Positions 41,992 through 50,418 of a DNA stretch of 64,000 bases are shown here, one piece after another. Positions within the stretch are counted from its first letter, which is position 1; the number at the start of each line of letters is the position of its first letter. Location: NCBI RefSeq assembly GCF_040686855.1, contig NZ_JBFBOG010000001.1:1178001-1242000 (forward strand), written 5' to 3'. The DNA comes from Leifsonia sp040686855. Lineage in GTDB: Bacteria; Actinomycetota; Actinomycetes; Actinomycetales; Microbacteriaceae. Both the position numbers and the translations under genes were made by a program. The notes below the pieces were generated by a model. It saw only the letters and a program-made list of their open reading frames with translations, had not been told where the DNA came from and searched no databases.

Positions 41992-42806
41992 GCGACGTCA
42001 TCCAGGTCAGCCCCGACTGGCTCGCCCTGCGCGAGGCGGAGGATGCCCGCGCTCGCTCGCTCGACCTTGCGCGCGCCCTGCCGGACATCCTGCCCGCCGG
42101 GCCGCTCACCGTGCATGACCTGGGGAGCGGGACCGGGTCGATGATGCGCTGGCTGGCGCCGCTGCTGCCCGGTCCCCAGACCTGGATGCTGCACGACTGG
42201 AACGCGACCCTGACGGCCCGGGCGTTCGAGGGGCCGCGTCCGCGCGACCTGCACGGCGCACCGGTCGCCATCCGCACCCGCGTCGACGAGCTCGACCGGC
42301 TCGATGCCGAAGCGCTGACGGGCGCGTCGCTGGTCACCGCCTCCGCGCTTCTGGATGTTCTGACGGCGGACGAGGCGCATGCGATCGTGGACGCCTGCGT
42401 CGCCGCGGGCGCGCCCGCGCTGCTCGCGCTGAGCGTCACCGGAGACGTCGACCTGCGCCCGTGGGACGCGAGGGACCGTCGCGTCGCGGAGGCGTTCAAC
42501 GCGCACCAGCGGCGATCGGTGCAGGGCCGTGGCCTTCTCGGCCGATACGGCGCACCGATCGTCCACGGACTGTTCCGGCTCGCCGGATGGAACGTCCGCA
42601 CGGCGCTGACCACCTGGCGGCTCTCGGACGCCGAACCGCAGTTGCTGAACGAGTGGTTCGACGGCTGGCTCGGCGCGGCGGAGGAGCAGTCGCCGGAGCT
42701 GGCGGCCCGGATCGCGGGCTACGGCGAGCTGCGCATGTCCCAAGCCCGACGCGGCGAGCTCTCGGCCGTCGTCTACCACCGGGATGTGCTGGCATGGCCG
42801 CGATGA
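41988..42806 (+). CDS. SAM-dependent methyltransferase
   Basis: A 272-residue class I methyltransferase. The SAM loop VHDLGSGTGSMMRWLAPLL is at residues 42-60 and is followed by WMLHDWNATLT (acidic loop) and the VTASALLDVLTADE strand. The C-terminal half has a substrate-lid region ending in ELSAVVYHRDVLAWPR. It should methylate a small molecule in this pathway; the acceptor atom cannot be told. GTGA overlap with the glycosyltransferase and ATGA overlap with the next gene. Confidence 0.87.
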   Translation: MSDVIQVSPDWLALREAEDARARSLDLARALPDILPAGPLTVHDLGSGTGSMMRWLAPLLPGPQTWMLHDWNATLTARAFEGPRPRDLHGAPVAIRTRVDELDRLDAEALTGASLVTASALLDVLTADEAHAIVDACVAAGAPALLALSVTGDVDLRPWDARDRRVAEAFNAHQRRSVQGRGLLGRYGAPIVHGLFRLAGWNVRTALTTWRLSDAEPQLLNEWFDGWLGAAEEQSPELAARIAGYGELRMSQARRGELSAVVYHRDVLAWPR

Positions 42807-43903
42807 CCGCCGTCCGACGGCGTCCGATGCTGGGCCGGATTCTGCGCTCCCGTCGGGTCAGTGTCATCGCCCGCCTCCTTGTGGGCGGGGCGGTGCTGGT
42901 CGCGGTCGTCCTCCGCGTCGGCGGCGCCCCCTTCCTGCACGGCCTCGCCAGCGTCGACGCGACGACCGTCATCGTGGCGATTGTCCTCTGCGCGGTGGCG
43001 ACGGCGGCAGCCGCGTGGCGGTGGCGGCTGATCGCCGTCCGGCTGGGGGCCGAACTGCGATGGGGCACCGCGGTCGGGATGTACTACCGGTCCCAGTTCG
43101 TGAACAGCGTCCTTCCGGGTGGGGTCGTCGGGGATGTCCAGCGCGCCGTGGACCACGGGCGCAGCACCGACCGTCTGGGCGCCGCGGCCCGCGCCGTTGC
43201 TGTGGAGCGCACCGCCGGCCAGGCGGTCCAGCTCGCGGTCACGCTCGTGGTGCTGGTGCTGGTCGGACCGCGGTTCGCCGGGTGGCTGCTTCCGGTGATC
43301 GGTATCGGCCTGACCGCAGCCGCGGTGGGGATCGCCGTCACCGCTCTGGCCAGCTCCCGGGTGCGGGGCGTGCTACGTCACGAGGCCGCGGAGCTGCGGG
43401 CCGGGCTGGGCTCGCCCGCCACCGCGATCCAGGTCGTGGCGGCCTCCCTCGTGGTCGTCGCGTGTCACGTCGCCACGTTCGCCGTCTCCGTTGTCGCGGT
43501 CGGCGCTGGCGCCCGGCCCGCACAGCTGCTCGTCCTCGCGCTCGTGGTGCTGCTCGCCACATCCTTCCCGCTCTCCGTCGGCGGCTGGGGGCCGCGCGAG
43601 GGCGTCGCCGGCTGGGCCTTCGCCGTCGCCGGGTTCGGCGCCGCCACCGGTGTGTCGGCAGCCACCGTCTTCGGGGTGCTGGCCGTCGTCTCCGTGCTGC
43701 CCGGCGTGCTCGTCTTCCGGGTCGCTCCGGCGGTCGCCTCCCTTCTCACCCGCTTCGTCGCGTCCCTCGGCTCCGGGAGGAACCATGATCGACACCCCCT
43801 ACGTCACCCTCAGCTGCGCGGTCTCGCTCGACGGGTACCTCGACACCGCCGGGCCGCCGCGGCTGGCGCTCTCGAACCCGGCGGACTTCGACCGGGTGGA
43901 TGA
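42803..43903 (+). CDS. Flippase-like membrane protein (LPG-synthase transmembrane region)
   Basis: A membrane protein with about eight helices of the lysylphosphatidylglycerol-synthase transmembrane family (UPF0104): ATAAAAWRWRLIAVRLGAEL, MYYRSQFVNSVLPGGVVGDVQRA, ERTAGQAVQLAVTLVVLVLV and FPLSVGGWGPREGVAGWAFA are family features. Such domains often move lipids or glycolipids across the membrane. ATG at 42803 (ATGA overlap); ATG at 42794 is possible. The reading frame runs 119 bp into the next gene; residues after about 327 (RNHDRHPLRHPQLRG onward) look like out-of-frame translation, so the original stop near 43780 was probably lost. Confidence 0.82.
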   Translation: MTAVRRRPMLGRILRSRRVSVIARLLVGGAVLVAVVLRVGGAPFLHGLASVDATTVIVAIVLCAVATAAAAWRWRLIAVRLGAELRWGTAVGMYYRSQFVNSVLPGGVVGDVQRAVDHGRSTDRLGAAARAVAVERTAGQAVQLAVTLVVLVLVGPRFAGWLLPVIGIGLTAAAVGIAVTALASSRVRGVLRHEAAELRAGLGSPATAIQVVAASLVVVACHVATFAVSVVAVGAGARPAQLLVLALVVLLATSFPLSVGGWGPREGVAGWAFAVAGFGAATGVSAATVFGVLAVVSVLPGVLVFRVAPAVASLLTRFVASLGSGRNHDRHPLRHPQLRGLARRVPRHRRAAAAGALEPGGLRPGG

Positions 43904-44516
43904 GGTCCGCTCCCGCAGCGACGTCATCCTGGTCGGGGCGCACACCGTCCGGCTGGACAACCCGCGCCTGCTGGTGCGGGACCGCGACCGGCAGCGCAGG
44001 CGCACGGAGGCGGGGCTCGGAGGCTCGCCCTGGAAGGCGACGGTCACCGCGAGCGGCGACCTCGACCCGCACGCCGCGTTCTTCACCGAGGGCGACACGG
44101 CGAAGCTGGTCTACTGCCCGCGTGACGAGGCCCCACGCATCCGCCGGCGACTGGGGCGGGCGGCCGAGGTCGTCCCGCTCGGCCGGACGGTGCGCATGCG
44201 CGACCTGCTCGCGGACCTCGGCGCGCGCGGTGCCGGAAGAGTGATGGTCGAGGGCGGCGGGAAGACGCTGACGCAGTTCCTCGCGGACGACCTCGTCGAC
44301 GAGCTCCACCTCGCCGTCGCGCCGCTGTTCGTCGGCGACCGCCGGGCGCCGCGTTTCGTCGGAGACGCCGACTTCCCGTGGACGGCCGACAACCGCGCAC
44401 GGCTGGTGGACGCCCATCCCATCGGGGATGTGGTGCTGCTGCGGTACGCCCTGTCGGCGCGGTTCGAGGCAATCGAGCTTCATCCCCTCGAATACGGCCG
44501 GGTGATGCGCTCGTGA
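43785..44516 (+). CDS. RibD C-terminal / dihydrofolate-reductase-like reductase
   Basis: A 243-residue protein of the RibD-C fold, which reduces pyrimidine or pterin intermediates with NADPH. Landmarks are YVTLSCAVSLDGYLD, RSRSDVILVGAHTVRLDNP and GRVMVEGGGKTLTQFLADDLVDEL, the last being the usual NADPH/substrate loop. There is no deaminase domain, so it is not a full riboflavin-pathway RibD. A GGGAGG box 4 nt before the ATG at 43785 sets its start inside the over-long flippase frame. Overlaps the next gene by GTGA. Confidence 0.87.
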   Translation: MIDTPYVTLSCAVSLDGYLDTAGPPRLALSNPADFDRVDEVRSRSDVILVGAHTVRLDNPRLLVRDRDRQRRRTEAGLGGSPWKATVTASGDLDPHAAFFTEGDTAKLVYCPRDEAPRIRRRLGRAAEVVPLGRTVRMRDLLADLGARGAGRVMVEGGGKTLTQFLADDLVDELHLAVAPLFVGDRRAPRFVGDADFPWTADNRARLVDAHPIGDVVLLRYALSARFEAIELHPLEYGRVMRS

Positions 44517-46138
44517 CCGCCTCCCGCGTCCGTCCCGTCCGTTCGGCGCTTGCGACCACGGCGGCCATCGTTGTGCTGTTCGCCGCAGCGACGGCACCGG
44601 GCGTGATCGCTTCCGGGTCTGTGCTGGCGCTGGTCCGTATCCCGCTCGTCAGCGTGCTCGCTCTGGCCGCGCTCGCGTTCGTCCCGTGGCGCTCGCTGCG
44701 GCGGATCCTCGCCGCCGTCGTCGCCCTCGTGCTGGTCGCGGCGACCGTCAGCGCCGCTCTGGACCGTGTCTTCACCGCGACGGTCGGGCGCCCCTTCGAC
44801 CCGGTGTCGGGCTGGACCGAGCTGGTCGACGGCTACGGCGTGGTGCAGGACTCGGCCGGCACCGTCGGCGCGCTGCTCCTGCTCCTCCTCGTCGCCGTGC
44901 TCACAGTGGGCGCGGTCCTCGCCGTCACGGCCTCGCTGCTCCGGCTCGCGCAGCTACTCGCCCGCCGTCGCCGCGCCACGGCCCTCGGCGCAGCGGCAGT
45001 GACGGCGGGATGGCTCGTCGTCGCCCTGGTCGGAGCCCAGCTCGTACCGGGCCAGCCGGTCGCGGCGGCCGACCCGCTCCCGACCGCCGCGGCGCGCGTC
45101 GCCCAGGTGGAGGCCGCCGGCCGCGACCAGGCGATCTTCGCGCGGGAGGCCACCACCGATCCGTACGCGGGCCTCCCCGCTTCGCAGCTCCTCACCGGGC
45201 TCCGCGGCAAGGACGTCATCGTCGCCTTCGTCGAGAGCTACGGCCAGGTCGCGGTCCAGGGCACCTCGTTCTCCCCCGGGGTGGACACCGTGCTGCGGAA
45301 CGGGAACGCGCAGCTCGCCGCGCGCGGCTACAGCGAGCGCAGCGCGTTCCTCGACTCCCCCACCTTCGGCGGCGTCAGCTGGCTCGCACACTCCACGCTC
45401 CAGACCGGCCTGTGGATCGACAGCCAGCAGAAGTACGACCAGATCACCTCGGGTGATCGCTTCACCCTGGCCACCGCCTTCCGGAAGGCCGGCTGGGACA
45501 CCGTCAGCGACGTCCCGTCCGACACCAAGCCGTGGCCCGTCGGCACGGACTTCTACCGGTTCGGGAAACAGCTCAACGCGAAGAACGTCGGCTACCAGGG
45601 ACCGACGTTCAGCTACGCCCGCGTCCCCGACCAGTACACCTTGGCGCACTTCGACCGGACCGTGCTCGAGGAGCCCCACGCACCGGTCATGGCGGAGATC
45701 GACCTCGTCTCGTCGCACACGCCCTGGACCCCGCTCCCGAAGCTCGTCCCGTGGAATGCGGTCGGCGACGGCTCCGTCTACGATCCGCAGCCGGCAGAAG
45801 GTCTCAGCCCCGGCGTCGTCTGGCAGGACCCCGCGCACGTGCAGCAGCTCTACGGCCAGTCGGTGCAGTACTCCCTCGGCTCGCTGTTCTCCTTCCTCAC
45901 CGAGACCCACGACCCGAACCTGGTCCTCGTCGTGCTCGGCGACCACCAGCCCGCCACAGTCGTCAGCGGCGAGGGCGCGAATCACGAGGTACCCGTCAGC
46001 GTCATCGCGAAGGACCCTGCGGTGATGGAGCGGATCGCCTCCTGGAAGTGGGAGCCGGGGATGCTGCCGTCGCCCTCCGCGCCCGTCTGGCGAATGGATG
46101 CGTTTCGCAACCGCTTCCTGGACGCCTTCGGCGGGTGA
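44513..46138 (+). CDS. Membrane sulfatase-like phosphotransferase/hydrolase
   Basis: A 541-residue protein with four membrane helices in the first 200 residues and an extracellular alkaline-phosphatase-superfamily domain. VIVAFVESYGQVAVQGTSFS marks the metal and nucleophile region, FGGVSWLAHSTLQTG follows, and VVLGDHQPATVVSG is the second metal-binding loop. The design is that of LtaS or phosphoethanolamine transferases, which act on lipids or glycolipids at the outer membrane face. It is the last gene of the operon (GTGA overlap at its start) and ends 6 bp from the convergent MFS gene. Confidence 0.85.
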   Translation: MTASRVRPVRSALATTAAIVVLFAAATAPGVIASGSVLALVRIPLVSVLALAALAFVPWRSLRRILAAVVALVLVAATVSAALDRVFTATVGRPFDPVSGWTELVDGYGVVQDSAGTVGALLLLLLVAVLTVGAVLAVTASLLRLAQLLARRRRATALGAAAVTAGWLVVALVGAQLVPGQPVAAADPLPTAAARVAQVEAAGRDQAIFAREATTDPYAGLPASQLLTGLRGKDVIVAFVESYGQVAVQGTSFSPGVDTVLRNGNAQLAARGYSERSAFLDSPTFGGVSWLAHSTLQTGLWIDSQQKYDQITSGDRFTLATAFRKAGWDTVSDVPSDTKPWPVGTDFYRFGKQLNAKNVGYQGPTFSYARVPDQYTLAHFDRTVLEEPHAPVMAEIDLVSSHTPWTPLPKLVPWNAVGDGSVYDPQPAEGLSPGVVWQDPAHVQQLYGQSVQYSLGSLFSFLTETHDPNLVLVVLGDHQPATVVSGEGANHEVPVSVIAKDPAVMERIASWKWEPGMLPSPSAPVWRMDAFRNRFLDAFGG

Positions 46139-46144
46139 CGGCGT

Positions 46145-47323
46145 TCACGGCTCGGACGGGAACGACCGCCGGGCCACCAGCACGATCACCAAGCCGACGA
46201 ACACGAGCGCCGCACCTGCGTAGGGCAGCCACCCGGCGCCGGGGCCGGCGAGCACCGCTGCGCCGATCGCCGCGCCTCCGCCGATCCCGACGTTCGCCGT
46301 CGAGTTGACGAGCGCGCCGACCACCTCCGGGGTCGCGCCGCGGGTGCGGATGGCGGCGGTCTGGAACACGGACGCCATGCCCCCGAAGGCGGCGCCCCAG
46401 AACGCCGCCGCGGCGAGCGTCCCGCCGAGCGCGGGGAAGACGAGCCCCACCGCGACCAAGGCCAGGGTCAGGACGCTCAGCAGCACCAGCACCACGAACC
46501 GCGGCCGCCGGTCGAGCATTGAGCCGGCGAACCAGGTCCCGAGCAGCCCGACCGCGCCGAGCCCCAGCAGCACCGGGCCGATCCCGGCCTCCGGCAGCTC
46601 GGCGCCGAGCAGCAGCACCGAGACGAACGTGTAGACCGTGAACTGCCCCAGGTAGACGACGGCGTTCGCGGTGGACACGATCCCGAGCCGCACGCGACGC
46701 GCTCCGACGCCCGCGCCGGTGTGCTCCCTCCCACCGCCGGGGACCGCCGGAAGCAGCACGAGCACGAACACCACCGTGAGCGCGCACACGCCCGCCAGCA
46801 CTCCGAATGCGGCGCGCCAGCCGACCGCGTTTCCCAGCGACGTCGAGAGCGGCACACCGAGCACGAATCCCGCCGCCGCACCCGCCGTGACGATGGCGAG
46901 CGCCCGCCCGGTGAACGCCGGCCGGACCAGCCGCGAGGCGTAGCCGATGCTGACCGAGAAGAACAGGGCGTGGGCGACCCCGCCGAAGGCGCGCCCGGCC
47001 GCCAGCACGCCGAAGTTCGGCGCAACGGCGACGAGCGCGTTGCTGATGGTGTAGCCCACGATCGTGGACGTCAGCAGTCCCTTGCGCGACACCCGGGCGG
47101 TGGACAGGGTCAACGGCACCGCGAGGACGGCCACCATGAACGCGTACACCGTCACCAGCAGCCCGGTCACCGAGTCGGTGACCCCGATATCGCGCCCGAC
47201 CGCGGGAAGCACTCCGACGGGCAGCATCTCGGTGGTGACCGCGAGGAACGTGGCGACGGTCAGCGCGACGAGTCCGCCGGCGGCCTGGCGGAGGGTCCCG
47301 GGATCCCAGGCAGCGGCGGGCAT
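46145..47323 (-). CDS. MFS efflux transporter (DHA1, AraJ/YdhP-like)
   Basis: A 392-residue protein with twelve predicted helices. ATFLAVTTEMLPVGVLPAVGRD is the first helix pattern of the drug:H+ antiporter-1 group that includes AraJ and chloramphenicol or sugar efflux proteins; GRAFGGVAHALFFSVSIGYA and VPLSTSLGNAVGWRAAF (motif C region) follow. Substrate unknown. TAGCAT (47330-47335, minus strand) 6 nt before the ATG suggests a leaderless message. Confidence 0.9.
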   Translation of the reverse strand: MPAAAWDPGTLRQAAGGLVALTVATFLAVTTEMLPVGVLPAVGRDIGVTDSVTGLLVTVYAFMVAVLAVPLTLSTARVSRKGLLTSTIVGYTISNALVAVAPNFGVLAAGRAFGGVAHALFFSVSIGYASRLVRPAFTGRALAIVTAGAAAGFVLGVPLSTSLGNAVGWRAAFGVLAGVCALTVVFVLVLLPAVPGGGREHTGAGVGARRVRLGIVSTANAVVYLGQFTVYTFVSVLLLGAELPEAGIGPVLLGLGAVGLLGTWFAGSMLDRRPRFVVLVLLSVLTLALVAVGLVFPALGGTLAAAAFWGAAFGGMASVFQTAAIRTRGATPEVVGALVNSTANVGIGGGAAIGAAVLAGPGAGWLPYAGAALVFVGLVIVLVARRSFPSEP

Positions 47324-47422
47324 GAGCCGATGCTAGCGGCCGGTGAACCTTTCCCGCTGCCGCATCGTGTTCCCCATGACGCCTTCGCCGGGTGGAGGCG
47401 CGAAGTGGAAGCGGGTAGAGAA

Positions 47423-47836
47423 ATGAGCGACAGCCGTCAGGGCACCCTCGGCCTCCCCTGGGTCATGCGCATCCTGAGCGCGATCCTCCTCGCGGCGGCG
47501 GGCGGGATCCACCTGTTCCTGGTCTTCGACGGGGTCGGCGGGATCCTCGGGGTGTTCTTCATCCTCAACGCGATCGCAGGCATCGTGCTCGCCATCGGGA
47601 TGCTGGTCACACGCGGCCGGCTCCTGCAGGCGGTCACCCTGCTCGGCCTGCTGTTCCTGATCGCGAGCCTCGCCGCCCTGCTGCTCGCCCTGACGGTCGG
47701 GCTCTTCGGCATCACCGAGTCGTGGTCGTACACGCTCGTGCCCGAGACGGTGATCGTGGAGTCCATCGGCATCGTGGTGCTGGCGATCGCGTCGGCGATG
47801 GTGCTGCGGACGCGGGCGGTGCGGACGGTTTCGTAA
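47423..47836 (+). CDS. Small four-helix membrane protein
   Basis: A 137-residue protein with four hydrophobic helices (about residues 14-34, 37-60, 66-92, 108-130), starting LGLPWVMRILSAILLAAAGG. I do not recognise the family by name; the layout resembles small actinobacterial DoxX-like or Atg-like membrane proteins. The ATG at 47423 is used because a weak GTAGAG site lies just before it. Nearby genes give no context. Confidence 0.7.
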   Translation: MSDSRQGTLGLPWVMRILSAILLAAAGGIHLFLVFDGVGGILGVFFILNAIAGIVLAIGMLVTRGRLLQAVTLLGLLFLIASLAALLLALTVGLFGITESWSYTLVPETVIVESIGIVVLAIASAMVLRTRAVRTVS

Positions 47837-47926
47837 GGCTGCTGCGGCGCGCGGGCCATCGCGCAGAGTCGGAGGCGAGCGTAGGGTGCCCGGGTGAGCA
47901 TTCCTCGGCACCGTCCGCGATGTCCA

Positions 47927-48157
47927 TCACCAGCCACGACGTCCTCCCTCGTCGGACCGGCGGTTGAGGTAGATGACGGCCGCCCATGCACAGACCGCGA
48001 GAAACAGGAACCCGAAGGCGAGGAGACCGGAGAACCAGTTCGAGCGGGTCAGCCACGTAACAGCGTCAACGACGAACAAGAGCGTGTACACGACGGCGAG
48101 AACCAGCGCCCAGCCACGATTACCGCCAGTGGGTCTCACCCACCATGGGTACTTCAT
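47927..48157 (-). CDS. Small two-helix membrane protein
   Basis: A 76-residue protein, MKYPWWVRPTGGNRGWALVL at the start, with two membrane helices and a basic tail. No family recognised. It overlaps the upstream gene by ATGA. The GC content of this pair of genes is visibly lower (about 60%) than in the neighbours, so both may be recent arrivals. Confidence 0.65.
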   Translation of the reverse strand: MKYPWWVRPTGGNRGWALVLAVVYTLLFVVDAVTWLTRSNWFSGLLAFGFLFLAVCAWAAVIYLNRRSDEGGRRGW

Positions 48158-48708
48158 GACCCGCCGACGGGAGCAGACCCCGCCGACCTGGGATCATCGG
48201 CGAGCTGCCGCTGTAACTGCTCGATGCTCCGCAACTGCCGGCGCGAGTTGATCGGGTACCAGATCGCCAGCGCCAGGAAGAGTACGAGCGCGGCGTCCCA
48301 GAAGATGACGCGCGAGCCGTCGGTGACGATGAGGTAGACCGCCAAGAGCGAGAACAGGCCGAACTCCAGCGGGCCCAACCAACGCAGCAGTCTCGCCTGC
48401 CGACGTCGTCTCTCCAGCAACGGCATCCACTCATCGGCAGAAGCGCCGTGAGGAAGCTCGCCCTTCTTGACGGCGTTCGTCACGGTCTGCGCCATCGACG
48501 TTCCGTCGGACTGCCGTCGCTGCCGAGCGACGAACAGCGCCATGACAGCACCGAACAGAAGACCGCCGACCACAGCGGCGATGACACTTGTCCAACCAAG
48601 CCGCTGGATCCCGATGCTGACGTTTACGACGAACGTCCCGACACCGAAGAACAGACCCATCAGAACACCGACGACCCACACCGGCTGCCGATTCAACCAC
48701 TCTCGCAA
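48154..48708 (-). CDS. Membrane protein with cytoplasmic middle domain
   Basis: A 184-residue protein with two N-terminal helices (about 10-31 and 42-62), a polar middle of about 50 residues containing TNAVKKGELPHGASADEWMP, and two further helices (about 112-148). I do not recognise the family. Start is TTG at 48708; no better start is present in frame. Same lower-GC character as its downstream partner at 47927. Confidence 0.65.
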   Translation of the reverse strand: MREWLNRQPVWVVGVLMGLFFGVGTFVVNVSIGIQRLGWTSVIAAVVGGLLFGAVMALFVARQRRQSDGTSMAQTVTNAVKKGELPHGASADEWMPLLERRRRQARLLRWLGPLEFGLFSLLAVYLIVTDGSRVIFWDAALVLFLALAIWYPINSRRQLRSIEQLQRQLADDPRSAGSAPVGGS

Positions 48709-48878
48709 CGCGCACCCCGCTCACACGCCCAGGGGCACCTGCTTCGTCGAGGCGCCAAGGAGCAGACAACACCGGTACTGAGCAAACGTCAACTATCTCG
48801 TGGCTCTCGCGGCGTCTGCGGTCTCACACGCCAGGTGAGGATCGGGTCTGCTACGTTTCGACCCCGGGGGGTAGGTCG

Positions 48879-49295
48879 ATGCGACGGCTGACATTCGGGA
48901 TGGTGCTTGCGGCTGTCGCCGTCAGCGTGTCGGGATGCGTCGGGTCGGCGACGCCGTTCGATCAGGCGCGCACCTCCGACGACGCGGTGCCACCGGTCGC
49001 GGTGAAGTACATCGAGAACGCCGACGTGGACTCCTCCCGGTACCAGGGCGACGCCGACGGTCACGCGCTGTACCTGCTCCGGGGTACCGGAGAGATGAAG
49101 ATCTGCCTTGTCTACACCGACGGAACGGCCGACGGGTCGTCGGCCACCTGCAGCGGAGGCGGCTGGGTGAAGTTCTCCCCCGCCGACGGCGCGGAGTTCG
49201 TAGTGCAGCTGTCCGGATTCGGCGACGAGCCCGGCCCGGGTGAAGTCCAGGTCTCCCCGTGGGTGCGGCAGACCCGGCACGGGCGGGACGAGTAA
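48879..49295 (+). CDS. Putative lipoprotein (hypothetical)
   Basis: A 138-residue protein with a lipoprotein signal: AAVAVSVSGC, lipid-modified cysteine C20. The mature part is small and beta-rich (HALYLLRGTGEMKICLVYTD, SGGGWVKFSPADGAEFVVQL) with two further cysteines that may form a disulfide. No family recognised. GGGGGGTAGG lies just before the ATG, and TACGTT at 48852 may be its -10. The gap 48709-48878 holds no other gene. Confidence 0.75.
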   Translation: MRRLTFGMVLAAVAVSVSGCVGSATPFDQARTSDDAVPPVAVKYIENADVDSSRYQGDADGHALYLLRGTGEMKICLVYTDGTADGSSATCSGGGWVKFSPADGAEFVVQLSGFGDEPGPGEVQVSPWVRQTRHGRDE

Positions 49296-49426
49296 AGCGT
49301 CCACCTGAAGGCCTCCTGCACACCCACTTCCAAGCGTCTCAGAACCGCTTGTTCCCTTCGCGCCGCGCGTCTACCGTCCTCGTCCGAGCTCGCGTCCCCC
49401 CGCGGGCTGCGATGGAAGAGGTACCG

Positions 49427-50278
49427 ATGTCGTTACTGAAGAAGCTGATCGTCACCGCTGCGGCGGCGACCCTCGGGGCGTTCGCGCTCGCCGTTCCCGC
49501 GCAGGCGGACACCGTCTCCGTATCGCCTCCCGGCGCGAACGACTGGTCGTGCGTGCCGTCCGCGGCGCACCCGTACCCGGTCATCCTGGTGCCCGGCACG
49601 TTCGAGAGCATGGCCAAGAACTGGGCGACTATGTCGCCGACCCTCAAGCAGGCGGGCTACTGCGTCTACGCGTTGGACTACGGCGAGTACAACGGCGTCG
49701 CCGCCTCCGGCCCGATCGCCCAGTCCGCACAGCAGCTGGCGCCCTTCGTGGACGCGGTGCTCGCCTCCACGAAGGCCTCGCAGGTCGACATCGTCGGGCA
49801 CAGCCAGGGCGGGATGATGCCGCGCTACTACCTGGGCTTCCTCGGCGGCGCCAAGAAGGTGCACCAGCTGATCGGCATCGCGCCCTCCAACCACGGCACC
49901 CGCGGCGTCATCGTCCCGGGTCCGGACGGCCTCCCCGCGCTGACGAGCGCCGACCCGAACGCGTGCCCGGCGTGCGCCGACCAGACGGCCGGCTCCCCCT
50001 TCCTCCAGAAGCTGAACTCGATCGGCGACACCGTGAAGGGCCCGAGCTACACCGTCATCTCGACCACGCACGACGAGGTGGTCACGCCCTACCAAAGCCA
50101 GGCGCTGGCCGGCTCGGCGTCGCAGGTGACGAACCTCGTCATCCAGGACAAATGCCCCGCCGACCCGATCGAGCACGACCAGACCCCGAACGATCCGGTG
50201 GTGCAGCAGCTCGTGCTCCAGGCGCTGAGCGTGCCGAACGGTCCCGCCAACCCGGCGTACCAGCCGAGCTGCGTCTAG
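49427..50278 (+). CDS. Secreted lipase/esterase (alpha/beta hydrolase)
   Basis: A 283-residue extracellular lipase. A signal peptide ends AVPAQA near residue 27; the mature part begins like Streptomyces/Rhodococcus triacylglycerol lipases (YPVILVPGTFESMAKNW). The nucleophile elbow is VGHSQGGM with S126; later, TTHDEVVTPYQS supplies the acid and EHDQTPNDPVV a likely histidine. It should hydrolyse triglycerides or esters outside the cell. ATG at 49427 is preferred to 49412 because GGAAGAGG lies 6 nt before it. Confidence 0.9.
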   Translation: MSLLKKLIVTAAAATLGAFALAVPAQADTVSVSPPGANDWSCVPSAAHPYPVILVPGTFESMAKNWATMSPTLKQAGYCVYALDYGEYNGVAASGPIAQSAQQLAPFVDAVLASTKASQVDIVGHSQGGMMPRYYLGFLGGAKKVHQLIGIAPSNHGTRGVIVPGPDGLPALTSADPNACPACADQTAGSPFLQKLNSIGDTVKGPSYTVISTTHDEVVTPYQSQALAGSASQVTNLVIQDKCPADPIEHDQTPNDPVVQQLVLQALSVPNGPANPAYQPSCV

Positions 50279-50418
50279 CGGCGGGAGCGGCCTCGAGCGC
50301 GGAATCGGTTCCGGCGCTTTCAAAAACCTTCGGAATCCTTGGTCGGCACGCCTGAATACAAAGCTTTTCGTCGTGCGGCGGATCGTCTACGATTTGCTCA
50401 CCGACGAAGGAGCCCCGA

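Noticed and set aside
43785..43903. Separate start for the RibD-C reductase further downstream
   Set aside because: The ATG at 43785 has an excellent GGGAGG box and begins the conserved YVTLSCAVSLDGYLD; starting later would remove the first strand of the domain.
47894..48337. Plus-strand frame of 147 codons starting at the GTG after TAGGGT
   Set aside because: The product has no hydrophobic core or recognisable motif and lies opposite two membrane protein genes; only the promoter-like start is of interest.
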